From Fragilariopsis cylindrus CCMP1102 (lineage: Eukaryota; Bacillariophyta; Bacillariophyceae; Bacillariales; Bacillariaceae), in the NCBI GenBank assembly GCA_900095095.1, contig FMBT01000354.1, positions 124,001-188,000 of the forward strand: a stretch of 64,000 bases of DNA, in the 5' to 3' direction. Of the stretch, positions 22,757 through 33,088 are shown piece by piece. The notes beneath the pieces are model-generated. The model was given only the letters and a program-made list of their open reading frames with translations, was not told the origin of the DNA and made no database searches. Position 1 is the first letter of the stretch. Every line of letters starts with the position of its first letter. The position numbers and the translations under genes were made by a program.

Positions 22757-24196
22757 ATGTCGTCGAAATCATTATCAAAGTCATCATCAAAGAATTCATT
22801 GACATCCATAGCGTCATCATCAAAGCTATCGAAGGTAGTTGCGGTTGGTATCGATTTAGGAAGTTATAATGCACGTATTTCAACATTTGATGATCATTTA
22901 AATCATCCTGTTTGTGCACATAATAATGATGGTAAACGAACAACTCGTGTCGAACTAACGTCAGAAGAAAACAAGGCAGTTCCTATTAAAATTACTGCAA
23001 GTAATTTAGATCAATTTTTAAATGAAAAAGTCATCCCGTTAGCACATGATGCGGCACATACAAAAAATCTTAGTGTTATTACTAGTGTACCAAATGATGA
23101 GACAATTTCTAAGGAATATTTAAACGTATTACAACAATCTGGACGTGGTGTTATTACTGAGGCTGCTGCCATTTGTTTAGCATATGATTTAGATAAGGCT
23201 GCAACCAATAATCGACGTATATTAGTTGTTGATGGTGGTGCATCTGGTATTAAAATTGCTGTACTACGTGCAACATCCAATGGATTATGGTGCTTAGAAT
23301 CAACTCAAAACACGCAATCTGTATCTGGTGAGGCATTAGTGACAACATTAGGACAATCAGTTGCACAACAATTTGAAACCAAAAATCGTTTCCCGCGTGG
23401 TGAAGTTTGGCAATCTAAAAAAGCACGAGCAAAGCTTCAGAGAGCATGTGAAAATGGATTAACAACATTACAAATTAATAACACATTAACCATCCATGTT
23501 GATTCATTATATGAAGGTATGGATTGTTCTGTTACAATAGGTAAAGCAAAATGGGATTTCTTGTCAAGTAAACTTGTCAACAACGCAAAAACATTCCTTA
23601 AAGAAATTAGTACCAATCACAACAGTGAAAATGAAAATGAAATTGATACGGTATTACTTAGTGGTAATATGCATGCATGGTTAAAGCCAATGGTAAAAAG
23701 TACTTTTCCAGGAAAGTTGCTTTCATCTAGTATTGATCCATCGGAAGCAATTTCTATTGGTTGTACAATTCAAGCAAATTGGAATTTAAACCATCCACCT
23801 CCTACATCAGCAAACGATAATGATGATGAGATATTGTCGCCTGTAGAAGAAGAAAAGATACCAACGACATTGCATGTCCCTATGTCCCCTATCGCAATTG
23901 CAATTTCAATTGTTGGAAGTAACAACAAGAATATTGTTATTGATACAGGTACTCCTCTTCCTGCACTTGTTAATTATGATTATCAATCACCGGAACAACA
24001 AAAGGAAGAAGAAAAAGAAGAAAAAAAAGAAGAAGAAGAATCATCATCATCGATAGAGATTTGGCAAGTTAAACCAACAGAAAAACATTTATGCACATTA
24101 AGTGATATAACAAAACCATCTACAGTACGTATGCTTCTTACTGAAAGTAAAAAGTTACGAATAGCTATTGATGGGGAATCAATCGTTATTGGATAA
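22757..24196 (+). CDS. HSPA14/Ssz1-type Hsp70 (ribosome-associated)
   Basis: Non-canonical cytosolic Hsp70 of 479 residues, single exon, open from end to end. A 26-residue Ser/Lys-rich extension precedes GIDLGSYNARIS (phosphate 1). Further motifs are VDGGASGIKIAVLR (phosphate 2), LDSLYEG-type VDSLYEGMDCSV, LLSGNMHAWLKPMVKSTFPG (the usual GG is GN) and DPSEAISIGCTIQA. VDSLYEG and the short C-terminal domain are typical of HSPA14/Hsp70L1 and fungal Ssz1, which partner a zuotin-type J protein at the ribosome exit. About 50 residues of subdomain IA/IB are shorter than in classical Hsp70. A Glu/Lys-rich loop lies near residues 418-435. Loss of the Gly-Gly in the third motif suggests weak or absent ATP hydrolysis, as known for Ssz1. 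It converges with ELP3. Confidence 0.82.
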   Translation: MSSKSLSKSSSKNSLTSIASSSKLSKVVAVGIDLGSYNARISTFDDHLNHPVCAHNNDGKRTTRVELTSEENKAVPIKITASNLDQFLNEKVIPLAHDAAHTKNLSVITSVPNDETISKEYLNVLQQSGRGVITEAAAICLAYDLDKAATNNRRILVVDGGASGIKIAVLRATSNGLWCLESTQNTQSVSGEALVTTLGQSVAQQFETKNRFPRGEVWQSKKARAKLQRACENGLTTLQINNTLTIHVDSLYEGMDCSVTIGKAKWDFLSSKLVNNAKTFLKEISTNHNSENENEIDTVLLSGNMHAWLKPMVKSTFPGKLLSSSIDPSEAISIGCTIQANWNLNHPPPTSANDNDDEILSPVEEEKIPTTLHVPMSPIAIAISIVGSNNKNIVIDTGTPLPALVNYDYQSPEQQKEEEKEEKKEEEESSSSIEIWQVKPTEKHLCTLSDITKPSTVRMLLTESKKLRIAIDGESIVIG

Positions 24197-24536
24197 AAAA
24201 TAATTAATATCCAATAATAATAATTAACTAATGATACAATTGTTTAATGTGTATAGAGGAACCAATGACTAAAAAAGAAGGAATAAAGAAACGAAGAATA
24301 GTATAATAATATGATATATTAAATAAATAAATATATAGTATTAATGATTAACACTTACTTACAGTATGCAACCATGAAAGAGCATAGCTAGCTGGCTATT
24401 GCATTACATTATTAAAGGAATCGAGCACTGCTACGGTGTTGCGTTTGCTTAAGTATAAAAATGGGTAAATTTGTTCGCTCTATATTCTATAATATGTGTT
24501 CAAATTATAAACCCGTGAAGTACACTTAATAATATT
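24197..24536. other. Short convergent intergenic region
   Basis: About 340 bp of AT-rich sequence between two 3' ends. It holds AATAAA-like words (about 24320) that may serve polyadenylation on either strand, and nothing else that I can support. Confidence 0.5.
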
Positions 24537-26470
24537 CTATTGTTTTATTTCGCTGTTGTTGTCGTTATCATCTACAAATAGTTTGCTCATGTATGGACCG
24601 TCCAAGTCGTACCCTAACTTACGATAATAATGCCTTGTACCGACACCAGAAATAACTACAATCTTTTCCGATCCGTGTTCCTCTTTGGCTATCCGTTCTG
24701 CTTCTTCCATTAGTAATGTTCCAAAACCTTGATGTTGGAAGCGTGTTGGATCTCTTGCAGAAACCGCCACAGCACTTCCGTATACGTGCAATTCACGAAT
24801 GATACTACATGGTCGTTCTGTAATTTCAGGAAGGAATGCACTAGACATATTCGGTTTACGTAGTCGTAACAAACCAATCAAAATATCTTGTGTCGGATCC
24901 TCGTACGATAAGAATGTTTCCCATCCACCATTGGCAACATAATCTCGACGGATCATCTCCACCTGATCCGGTGTTACTGACGAATGGATTTGTTTCATAC
25001 CAACCTCACGCATTCGGATGTCCATACAGGGTAGGTCCCAATCTTGTAATTTCCTTAAGGCCAGTTCTCGTAAATTACCATGTTCGACGCCACTACTAAC
25101 CAATGGCATAGGGATATCTCGTTGAATTCTGTACATACGCGTCCACGGAGGAACTAAGCTGAGAATTTTTGCTGTCAGTTCAACTAATTGATCAGGTGTG
25201 TAGTTTCGATATCTACCTGTCTTCCACAATTCATACAATCCTGTTCCTCGAATGACTAATGTCGGGTATAGTTTCATCCCGTCACTACGGAATTGTGGAT
25301 TTTCAAAATATTCCTCAAATCCGGTAAGGTCACGTTCCCATCCCATGTTTGGTAAATCAGGCATCATATGTGTAACGACCTTGAAACCACAATCTTTAGA
25401 TAATTGAAATGAATGACATACCGCCGCAACTGTATGACCACGATTGGTTTCTCGTGCGACACTTTCATATATAGATTGAACACCGATTTCGATACGGGTA
25501 CATCCGTAGCTAAGCATTTCTTCTAAATGTGGTTTTAAACAATAATCGGGTCGAGTTTCGATTGTAATACCAATACATTTCACCTTCGCCTGTTCCGAAT
25601 ACCGAATCGATTCTTGGACGCTGTTCGAAGAGTATCCACTTAATGCATCATGTAAATTACGAATGAACCAATCCTTATATTCTTTGTCAAGTGAAAGAAA
25701 CGTACCACCCATAACAATAAATTCTACCTTATCTACGGTATGACCAATCGCACGTAATTGAGTAACTCGTCCCTTTACTTGTGAAAAGGGATCGTATCTT
25801 GCTCGAATTGCTCGCATCGATGTTGGTTCATATCCAGTGTAGGCTTGAGTAGAATATTCAAAGTCAGAATCAGGTCCACCGGGACAGTAGACACAAACAT
25901 TACCGGTATAGGCGATATGCGGACAACGATGCGGTTTGCTCATGACGGCTGCATACAACACAAGAGACAAAAAACGCAAACAGGATAGTAATTACGACGA
26001 CGATGACGGCGATGAACACGAAAACAAGAATAATGTATATGAGTGATTGAATGAATTTTCCATCAAATAAGCTGAAATGATACACATTTTATATATATCA
26101 TTGATCCCCGCTTTTTGTTGTTTTTCCAGATTTTTATGCATCATCCAATAATAAGTTACAAAGTACAGTACTTACCAACAACTGCCACACCTGATGCTGT
26201 TCGGACTGGTTTCGTTTGTAGGTATGGACGTAATTTATTTCGATAACTAATTGGTAAGGCTTGAAGTATATCAGCAAGCTTAGGTGTTCCCTGTAGTTTG
26301 TACTTTTTAGCAGCTGTTGATTTTAATTTTGTAAAGTTTAATGTGTCACCCGCATCATATGCCTTGATTAAATCCGTGACAACATGTGCCGTAGCTAATG
26401 CGTACTTCGATTTATGATCGGTCCCATTCGCACCCGCATTCGGCGTCATTGTATTAGCTGGTGCTACCAT
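24537..26470 (-). CDS. ELP3: Elongator complex catalytic subunit Elp3
   Basis: tRNA U34 modifying enzyme (cm5U formation) of 568 residues in two exons. Exon 1 is 26470-26176, the intron is 26175-25949 (227 bp, GTAAGT...GCAG, phase 1), and exon 2 is 25948-24537. The N-terminal part has [14 protein letters not shown] and the [12 protein letters not shown] tRNA-contact segment. The radical-SAM cluster Cys are C107, C117 and C120 (C-x9-C-x2-C, followed by PGGPDSD). [26 protein letters not shown] and THMMPDLP follow. The C-terminal GNAT domain ends with [16 protein letters not shown] and YYRKLGYDL. The length is normal for the family and no key residue is missing. The splice junction restores [21 protein letters not shown] exactly as expected. 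Confidence 0.96.
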
Positions 26471-27197
26471 GATGTGATGTGATGTGATAATAATATACTA
26501 ATGTGATGGACCTCAGAGAAAAATAGATATCGTATCGACGATCGAGAATGGGAAACCCTATGAATATTTGTTGCTGATTTTGGAAAGTCGATCAAGAGTC
26601 TAGCTAGCTATATTCTGAAGTGCATTTGTAGGGGGGGGGGAGATAGAATGTGGTAGTATCGTTGGTATGGTTGTGAATAAAGAATAATGAAACACTCAAT
26701 CAAACACGCTAAGTATCGTTCTGTCAATATTATTATTTTTGATCACCAATCTTGTGATCAATAAGAATTGATGGCATGTGATGGTTGATGGTATAAGTAG
26801 GGTTAGAGTTATTAGTCTGTCCAGGAACGGAAAAAGGAAAAAACTGAAAAAAACGTGAAAATTCTAGTATTACCGAGCGCTCCTGACGAAGCGAGACACG
26901 ACTGAGTTTCTCGACAAAATGTAAGTCACGTACTACGACCCAATTCCCGTGTACTCGCACAACTTTGACAACAAAGTAAGATTGCACGATTCAAATTGAG
27001 ATTTTAGTATGGTAACACAAAAACTTGGAGAAAGTTTACATATTTCTTTCAATTCTTGACTCTTGTGTGTTCATCTGAGATTTTTTGATACAAATCACAA
27101 TTCAAAAAAAAAGAGCATCACTTACTCCCACGCTCAACCTACTGTTAAGAATTTGTTCCGTAAGCTCCTTGTTCATCACATACTCATACAAACAGCC
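26471..27197. other. Intergenic between divergent ELP3 and a secreted-protein gene
   Basis: Presumed bidirectional promoter space. It includes a run of ten G (26631-26640), rare in this AT-rich sequence and able to form a G-rich structure or a sequencing trap. The 84-residue minus-strand frame at 26733-26987 has no supporting features. Confidence 0.5.
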
Positions 27198-28624
27198 ATG
27201 TTATTCTCCCTTTGTTTCGAACTATTCCTGGTAGCTACCGTGCTACCGGAATGGTTGTCATGCAATTGCTATGTCGACGCTGGATCATCAACGACAACTG
27301 AAACTACCAAAAGACTTAGAGGAAAGCCGGTTGTTCATACTCGAAAAGTATACAATATCGAAGAAGATGAGCAAAGCCTACACGAAAACTTGGTAGATCC
27401 ACATCCCCACCAAACCATGAAATTGCGAGGTAGTGGTAATGACGGAAAGCCTATGGATATTTTCTCGATTTGACTGTTCTGGAAAATTTCCTTGTTGAGG
27501 AACATATTCGCCCACTGAATCAACAGAATAATACTGAGGTGGACGTCCGTGATATTGTGAAAGTACGGAAGAGTATGATCACTTCCAAAATATCGAATTA
27601 ATTGACGCTCAGGAACAAACTGTGAAGAGGCTACACATCAGCCAAGAAGACATGATAAGTCACTACACATTCTACCTACGGGAGCCAACGATTATAATCA
27701 TAGTTTGTTTGAAGAATTACACAGTGCACCGTTTGAGATCTATGAGTCGTCATTTGGTGGAGGGAAGGAAGAGCGGGAAGAATCATTCCCTGTCTTCATC
27801 GTACCGGATTGGAACAGAGATACTACTGGTGTATTTTCTGGATTCTCGAGGACGGCTACTCCCTTAGCATTTCAAAATATACAATTTTTACTTTCGTGGG
27901 ACGATATCGTCGAAGCAGTACCGGCGCAGATGACTCCCTTGTAGATTTTATGGACGACAGCAACTTTGAAGCATCTCTATTCATCGGAGAGACACTTGGG
28001 GAAGAATCGCGTGTACCATTTCTCGGTCTAATGTTGTCATACGAACAGAGATCTCAAAAGAATGTTATGGTCCCCTTTGCAAAGTTGGAAAACTTCTTCC
28101 ATGATACATCCGAAAAGCATTTACTCAGCGATTCAATCAAACATCTCGAACACGATGCATTGCATGGGATGCTTGATGAAGAGAGATCATCTAGCAAGAC
28201 TAGCAACGCAACAAACTCCTTTTTCCATCATGAGATTATTCACGGTACAAATCGAAAAGAACAACTTGAAGATATCGAGGCAATCCACTTCCGACGACTG
28301 TTCCAATTATTGATTCGAAGAACATTCCTCTTCTCGTTCGGTTATGCAGATTGTCTGAAGATAGAACCCCACAATCTTAGAGAATGTTTGGATGATACAT
28401 TTTCACTTGTGGTTCAGATGGAGGCCTCCGTACGGGGTGCATTGGACGATCTATTGATAGAAGAACTAGGATCGGTAACTCAAATTAATTCCTCAAGAGT
28501 CAGTGAGGTATGTGTATCGGCCTCATCGGGTTCGTACGGAACGGGCGATTGCTCTACATTCGAAGGCTTGGGCGGTGTTGGTGTATCATCTTTTTCGACA
28601 CTAGCATCTTCAACATTCCGATGA
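27198..28624 (+). CDS. Unrecognised secreted protein (frameshifted)
   Basis: The start is the ATG at 27198, because it opens with a strong signal peptide (MLFSLCFELFLVATVLPEWLSC, cleavage near Cys/Ala-Gly). The mature part is charged and rich in Glu, Asp, His and Ser. The C-terminal 230 residues are continuous (about 27927-28624) and end in a Gly/Ser-rich tail (GGVGVSSFSTLASSTF). Between 27465 and 27930 the frame changes four times, near 27465, 27562, 27658 and 27925. Each is repaired by one added base (C, A, A, then C or G), giving for example VEAVPGADDSLVDF at the last join. About 475 residues when joined. I do not recognise a domain. It could instead be a decayed gene, but the same-direction losses argue for missing bases. 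Confidence 0.55.
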
Positions 28625-29414
28625 TAACAAATACCATACCCTACTTCCAAATATTATCGTCGTGAATAGCACTTATTCCATTGACAAGAATGAATCAATC
28701 AATTCATTAGAAATAACACCCCTATATTTTCTACATACACTTTTGTGACAGTCCACCCTGCAATAATAATACATACCATGTACAATAATACATTATCACA
28801 CCTAATACACTTAAAAGTACTGAATAGAATAAAACATTTAGAGTCAAAAATCATCTGCTTAATTGTTTTACTTAATTCTCATGTATATGATAGTATTCAA
28901 TTATCTACTTTGTACGGCATGTTTTGCCAATGATAGGTTTGAATGCCTTCGGTGGGCCATTTTTCTTTACTACCTACCAACTAGTACTAGGCCCTACTAT
29001 TTTTTGAAACTCAGATTTTACTACTTCTTTCGAGTCACGATCGTGACTAATCCCCTCGAATTTTGAAATTGATAAATAAAGCAAATCATCATAACGGCAA
29101 CAATGAAGAATCTTTGAAAATCACATACCATCTGCAGAGATACATAAATCTCGAGGAAGAAACCTCTAGTAAAGAAAGTAAGCTGGATATGAACGAAACA
29201 TGAAGGCAGTGCGTTTGTCGTGATACACAGTACGACTATCAAAACCACTCGCCGTCCAGCTGGAAGAACCATCAGTCGTTGTTTCCTCGTTCGATTTGCT
29301 GTCTCAGCATGTTTCATTGTTATTGGCACTTACTCGTAATAATGGAAGAACGATTGCGACGACGACGATGCTTTCGAAGACTCGCCACCATCAGGCGGTA
29401 AAGACGACGACAAG
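28625..29414. other. Intergenic, no recognised features
   Basis: About 790 bp, AT-rich. The short frames seen on both strands are unsupported. Presumably it holds the terminator of the secreted-protein gene and the promoter of the lipase gene. Confidence 0.5.
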
Positions 29415-31349
29415 ATGACGACAAAAATGATGACAATGATGATGGCAACGATAATAATGAGATCTCAGAATGTACTACCACTACGCCCTATGTTCGTATC
29501 GTGTTCGGCTTTGTCTTCTATCCCTCTAAATTCTCGACGATATACCACAAGTAACGATATAGCTATATGTACGAAAGCCTCCTTTATCAGCAAGATTTGG
29601 GATCAATCGGTATCGAGGAGGTTGGTCGGAACATCAATCCAGGAAGCAGCAGCAGCAGCGGCTACAACAATCTCGTCATTATTCTTCGAAGACCACGAAC
29701 GACATTGACGACGACGACGACAATAAAACAAAAAAAACGAAGTCATCACTGGTATCACGTATAGCGTCAACGTCTTCCTCTATCGTACGGCAGGGAACCG
29801 GGACAATCTTTTCAGTGGAGGTTTTCTTGGTTCAAGTGTTATCTCATTTGTTACCGATCGACGGTCCTTTCAAGACAGATTCATAGAACCAATCGAAGCG
29901 TTGAATAAATTCTTGCGTACTTCAGGGTACGTGCTAAGTGCTGCGTGCTTTACTTTGAATTTCAAACTTCTCTTGCGTTGTTTGTCTTAATTTGTCTGTT
30001 TCAGTTGATCGCTTTAATTTTCCCGTTTTTATTTATCTAGTATATGAAAAGAATAAAACTAACTTCGCTCTGCATGATCGCATCTTGACGAACGATCTTA
30101 CCTTATCTTTATCTTATATAATGTCAGGGTGGATTTGGAACTATCGAAAAGCTTGAATAAAAGACTGGGAATTAATTTGTGCTTGTTAGGTCGTGTGCAT
30201 TTGTATCAAGTAGCGGAAGAAGAAGCATCAAAGAAAAAACACCGTAAACAAGAACGGCGGTGGCCACAAACTTTTGAATCGTTGTACGGCGATGATGCGT
30301 CGAATGCTATAGATAGCTCCTTTTTGGAAGAGGCGAGGCGTTACATGAGATACGCTACAGCAGTCTACGGTCAAGCTATGATAAACGCAGCCGAAGTCGA
30401 TGCTCGAGGACGTCTGGAGGGCAAAGTTGGTCGTGTAACAAAAGAAACAATCGCCACACATATATCAGTCCCACCTGGTGATATAGTATTAATGGATGTT
30501 TCCAACTATGACGGAGATGCCAATCATTTAAGACATATGGTAGTGGTAGATCACGAACACAGAAAGGTTGTTCTGAGCATACGGGGAACCTTTAGTTTGG
30601 AAGAGATCGTACTGGATGTGGCCGCAGTTAGTCGAGAATTTTGTGGTGGAGAGGCTCATTCGGAAATGGCAAATATGGCCGAACGGGTTTGGACCGTTGC
30701 TGGACCCACAGTACGTAATGTCCTGGAGATGAATCCGGGATACGAATTTATTCTTACAGGCCACTCACTAGGTGCCGGAGCTGCGACTCTTGTGACGATA
30801 CTAGTGCAAAATAAAAATTTACTCCCCAAGGAACAAAAGATTCGATGCTTTGCCTATGCCTCACCACCTGTGTATACTCCGCTGGAGTTTGTACCAAAAT
30901 CGGTTCAAGCGACGACAAATTTTGTCCATCAAAATGATGTAGTATCGTTCTTATCAATCCAAAAAGTTCGACAATTATTCTCGAGTCTCCGTGCCGTTGA
31001 GCTATATGCTCACAATCACATGTCCAGCAGAGAGCGATATAAGGTAATTTTGGGATCTTCGGAACCACCCAAGGAATTAATTGCCTCGGTTCTAGAAGCA
31101 GAAGGAAAACTTCTTTCTCCAAAGAAAGGAGCACCTGTCTTGTATATTCCCGCTAAGAACACTATATGGTTGAAGAAGGACAAGGAAAATAATAATGGTG
31201 ACTATCGATTTGAAGTTTCTAACGCTAGGGAAATGACACAAAAAGTAATTCGTGTATATCCTGATATGTTTACCGATCACTTCCCATCTCGTTACGAGCA
31301 CGCTTTTGATCATCTTATACAAGAAAAAAGCGAAGAAGATGAAGAATAG
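29415..31349 (+). CDS. Class 3 (Fungal-lipase/DAG-lipase-like) lipase
   Basis: Predicted serine hydrolase of the Lipase_3 family, which includes sn-1-specific diacylglycerol lipases. The well-supported part is an upstream segment (about 29726-29926, including VFLYRTAGNRDNLFSGG), an intron at 29927-30127 (201 bp, GTACGT...TCAG, phase 2) and a long exon 30128-31349. This exon holds SIRGTFSLEEIVLDV (oxyanion-side strand), the nucleophile elbow GHSLGAGAATL (Ser about codon 213 of that exon), the acid segment VHQNDVVSFLS and the C-terminal DHFPSRYEHAF with the likely catalytic His. The N-terminus is uncertain. The frame starting at ATG 29415 (Met-rich, possibly an organelle presequence) ends at 29708, and small base losses or an intron between 29600 and 29735 must be assumed to connect it. 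It converges with the Maf gene. Confidence 0.82.
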
Positions 31350-31572
31350 ATAGTAAAATAATAACAATGTACAGTACAATAGATAAGGTTTTTGTTGTGT
31401 TAAAAACTCTGAATGGATCGAATGTGAAGTATTAGTGGTTTAGTAGCTACGAAACTTAAGTCTATGCTATAATGTTTCTGAGCGATCTTTTATAATGTAG
31501 TTATATGTGACAAGATTTCTCTTTCTTTCTCTCGAAAGGAAGCACTACGCGTACATTACAATATTTTACTCT

Positions 31573-32598
31573 TTATTTGCTCTTTTCTTGTTGCTGTTTT
31601 AGTTTGTCCGCTAATTCTTCCAACAATCTCAAAACTAGATCTTTGCTCAGCCCCATAACAGAATCTTCTGTTCCATCAATACGATCTACATGGTTCTGTA
31701 CCAATGGATGTTCGATCATTAATCCACCTGCACAACTCATCACGGGTTCTCCCTGTTCGATTAATGAATCGATTAATGTCGATGCTGCATCATTCACACC
31801 AAGTGTATCGGAGTTAAAATGTATAGTTGCAGTATCGACACCTGAGACACGAATTCCACTAGGATGATGGTACAATACACATGAACCAACAGTACTTGGA
31901 GGTGAAGTGGCGTATCCAGTAACGAATTCTTTTGCCTCCTCAACAGATTCAGGTTTTTCTAATATCGCCCCTCCACACGTCACAACTTGATCTCCTGTTA
32001 ATACAACCCAGCATTCTTCTATGTACTTCTTTTCTGGCAAATCATCAGGACGGACCGATGGCGATGACAATGACGACAACGATGATGACAATTCTTGTAC
32101 CAATCGATCCATCTTGGCATTGGCTAATAACAAAACCAATTCCTTTGGTGGAGCATTCTCCGAACGATTTCCTAAAGCCTTTTCATCAATTGGACGAACA
32201 AATTTGGAATATGGTACACCCATTTCCTTTAAAATTAATTTCCGAGTAAAACTAGCACTTCCTAATAATAAGGGTTCCGGCAATCCCCATCGAGAAAGTG
32301 GATTTACTACATCTGTAGTCGTTTTTGTCGTCATATTATTATTATTATTCTCGTTGCTGCTTTTGCTACCAAATAATTTACTACTTGTACTTGTACTAGT
32401 ACTCGAAAAAATATACTGAGGGTGGGTAATGTGATGGTACTTTCGAGTATAGCGTTGACAAAAAGAGGCTATCTTGTCGAATCGACTAAGGGAAATAATG
32501 ATGACAATAAGATAATAATATAACGATGTAGTCGTTCGTCGTCGTTGTCGTTGTCGTCGTTGTCGTCGTTGTCGTAGGAGGAAATCGTCAACTTTCAT
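31573..32598 (-). CDS. Maf-like nucleoside triphosphate pyrophosphatase
   Basis: House-cleaning dTTP/UTP or modified-nucleotide pyrophosphatase of the Maf/HAM1 superfamily, 341 residues, single exon. The Maf core begins near residue 107 with LLLGSASFTRKLILKEMG. It continues with a PIDEKALG segment (the conserved DE), VVLTGDQVV (the TADTVV-equivalent Asp), ILEKPESVEEAKEFV, and SCAGGLMIEHPLV. The second Arg of the usual SPRR motif is replaced (SFTRK). The first 50 residues are Arg-rich followed by a hydrophobic stretch (YYYLIVIIISLSRF) and an IASF motif. This looks like a signal sequence and could be a plastid or ER presequence of the diatom type (related to the ASAFAP motif). Targeting is inference. 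Its start is only about 490 bp from the divergent Myb/SANT gene. Confidence 0.85.
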   Translation of the reverse strand: MKVDDFLLRQRRQRRQRQRRRTTTSLYYYLIVIIISLSRFDKIASFCQRYTRKYHHITHPQYIFSSTSTSTSSKLFGSKSSNENNNNNMTTKTTTDVVNPLSRWGLPEPLLLGSASFTRKLILKEMGVPYSKFVRPIDEKALGNRSENAPPKELVLLLANAKMDRLVQELSSSLSSLSSPSVRPDDLPEKKYIEECWVVLTGDQVVTCGGAILEKPESVEEAKEFVTGYATSPPSTVGSCVLYHHPSGIRVSGVDTATIHFNSDTLGVNDAASTLIDSLIEQGEPVMSCAGGLMIEHPLVQNHVDRIDGTEDSVMGLSKDLVLRLLEELADKLKQQQEKSK

Positions 32599-33088
32599 GC
32601 CTTTTCCACTGTCGTCGCGACGTTTCGAAGTTTCTTTAACTACCTGGCAGCAAAATAAAAACCTTAATGGAAAAGGAAGATCGAAAAGAATCTTACGAAT
32701 GATTACAAGTGATGGCGATTGACAAGCTTCCCAATTGTTAGCTATCGGAGCTATCGGAGCTACTAGTATCGTTCAATCATCAATCTACCGTATCTCTATT
32801 TTCTATTTCACTGACAATTTGAATCTGGGCCACACAAAGAATGATTATTGGCGCGCCTTTTTATTCGTGATTCGAGTGATTGTGGGACTGAATCTGATTG
32901 ACGAAACAATTAGTTGAAAATCGACTACAAAACAACAACAATAACAACACCAACAACACACAATGAACAACGACATCACAAATAAACTTGAAACTACAAA
33001 ATGAAGTATGCTGACAAACAAACTACAAATAACAATATTACGAATTGATCTAATCGATCCCGATACGCTATGCCGATTCGTGATAAGA
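32599..33088. promoter_or_regulatory. Bidirectional upstream region of the Maf and Myb/SANT genes
   Basis: Between two divergent starts. It contains a duplicated TATCGGAGCTA word (about 32743-32764) and a run of AAC/ACA units (about 32925-32970). No specific regulatory site can be named. Confidence 0.35.

Noticed and set aside
26733-26987. Small gene on the minus strand between ELP3 and the secreted-protein gene
   Set aside because: It has no domain and no good start context and lies in the presumed bidirectional promoter.
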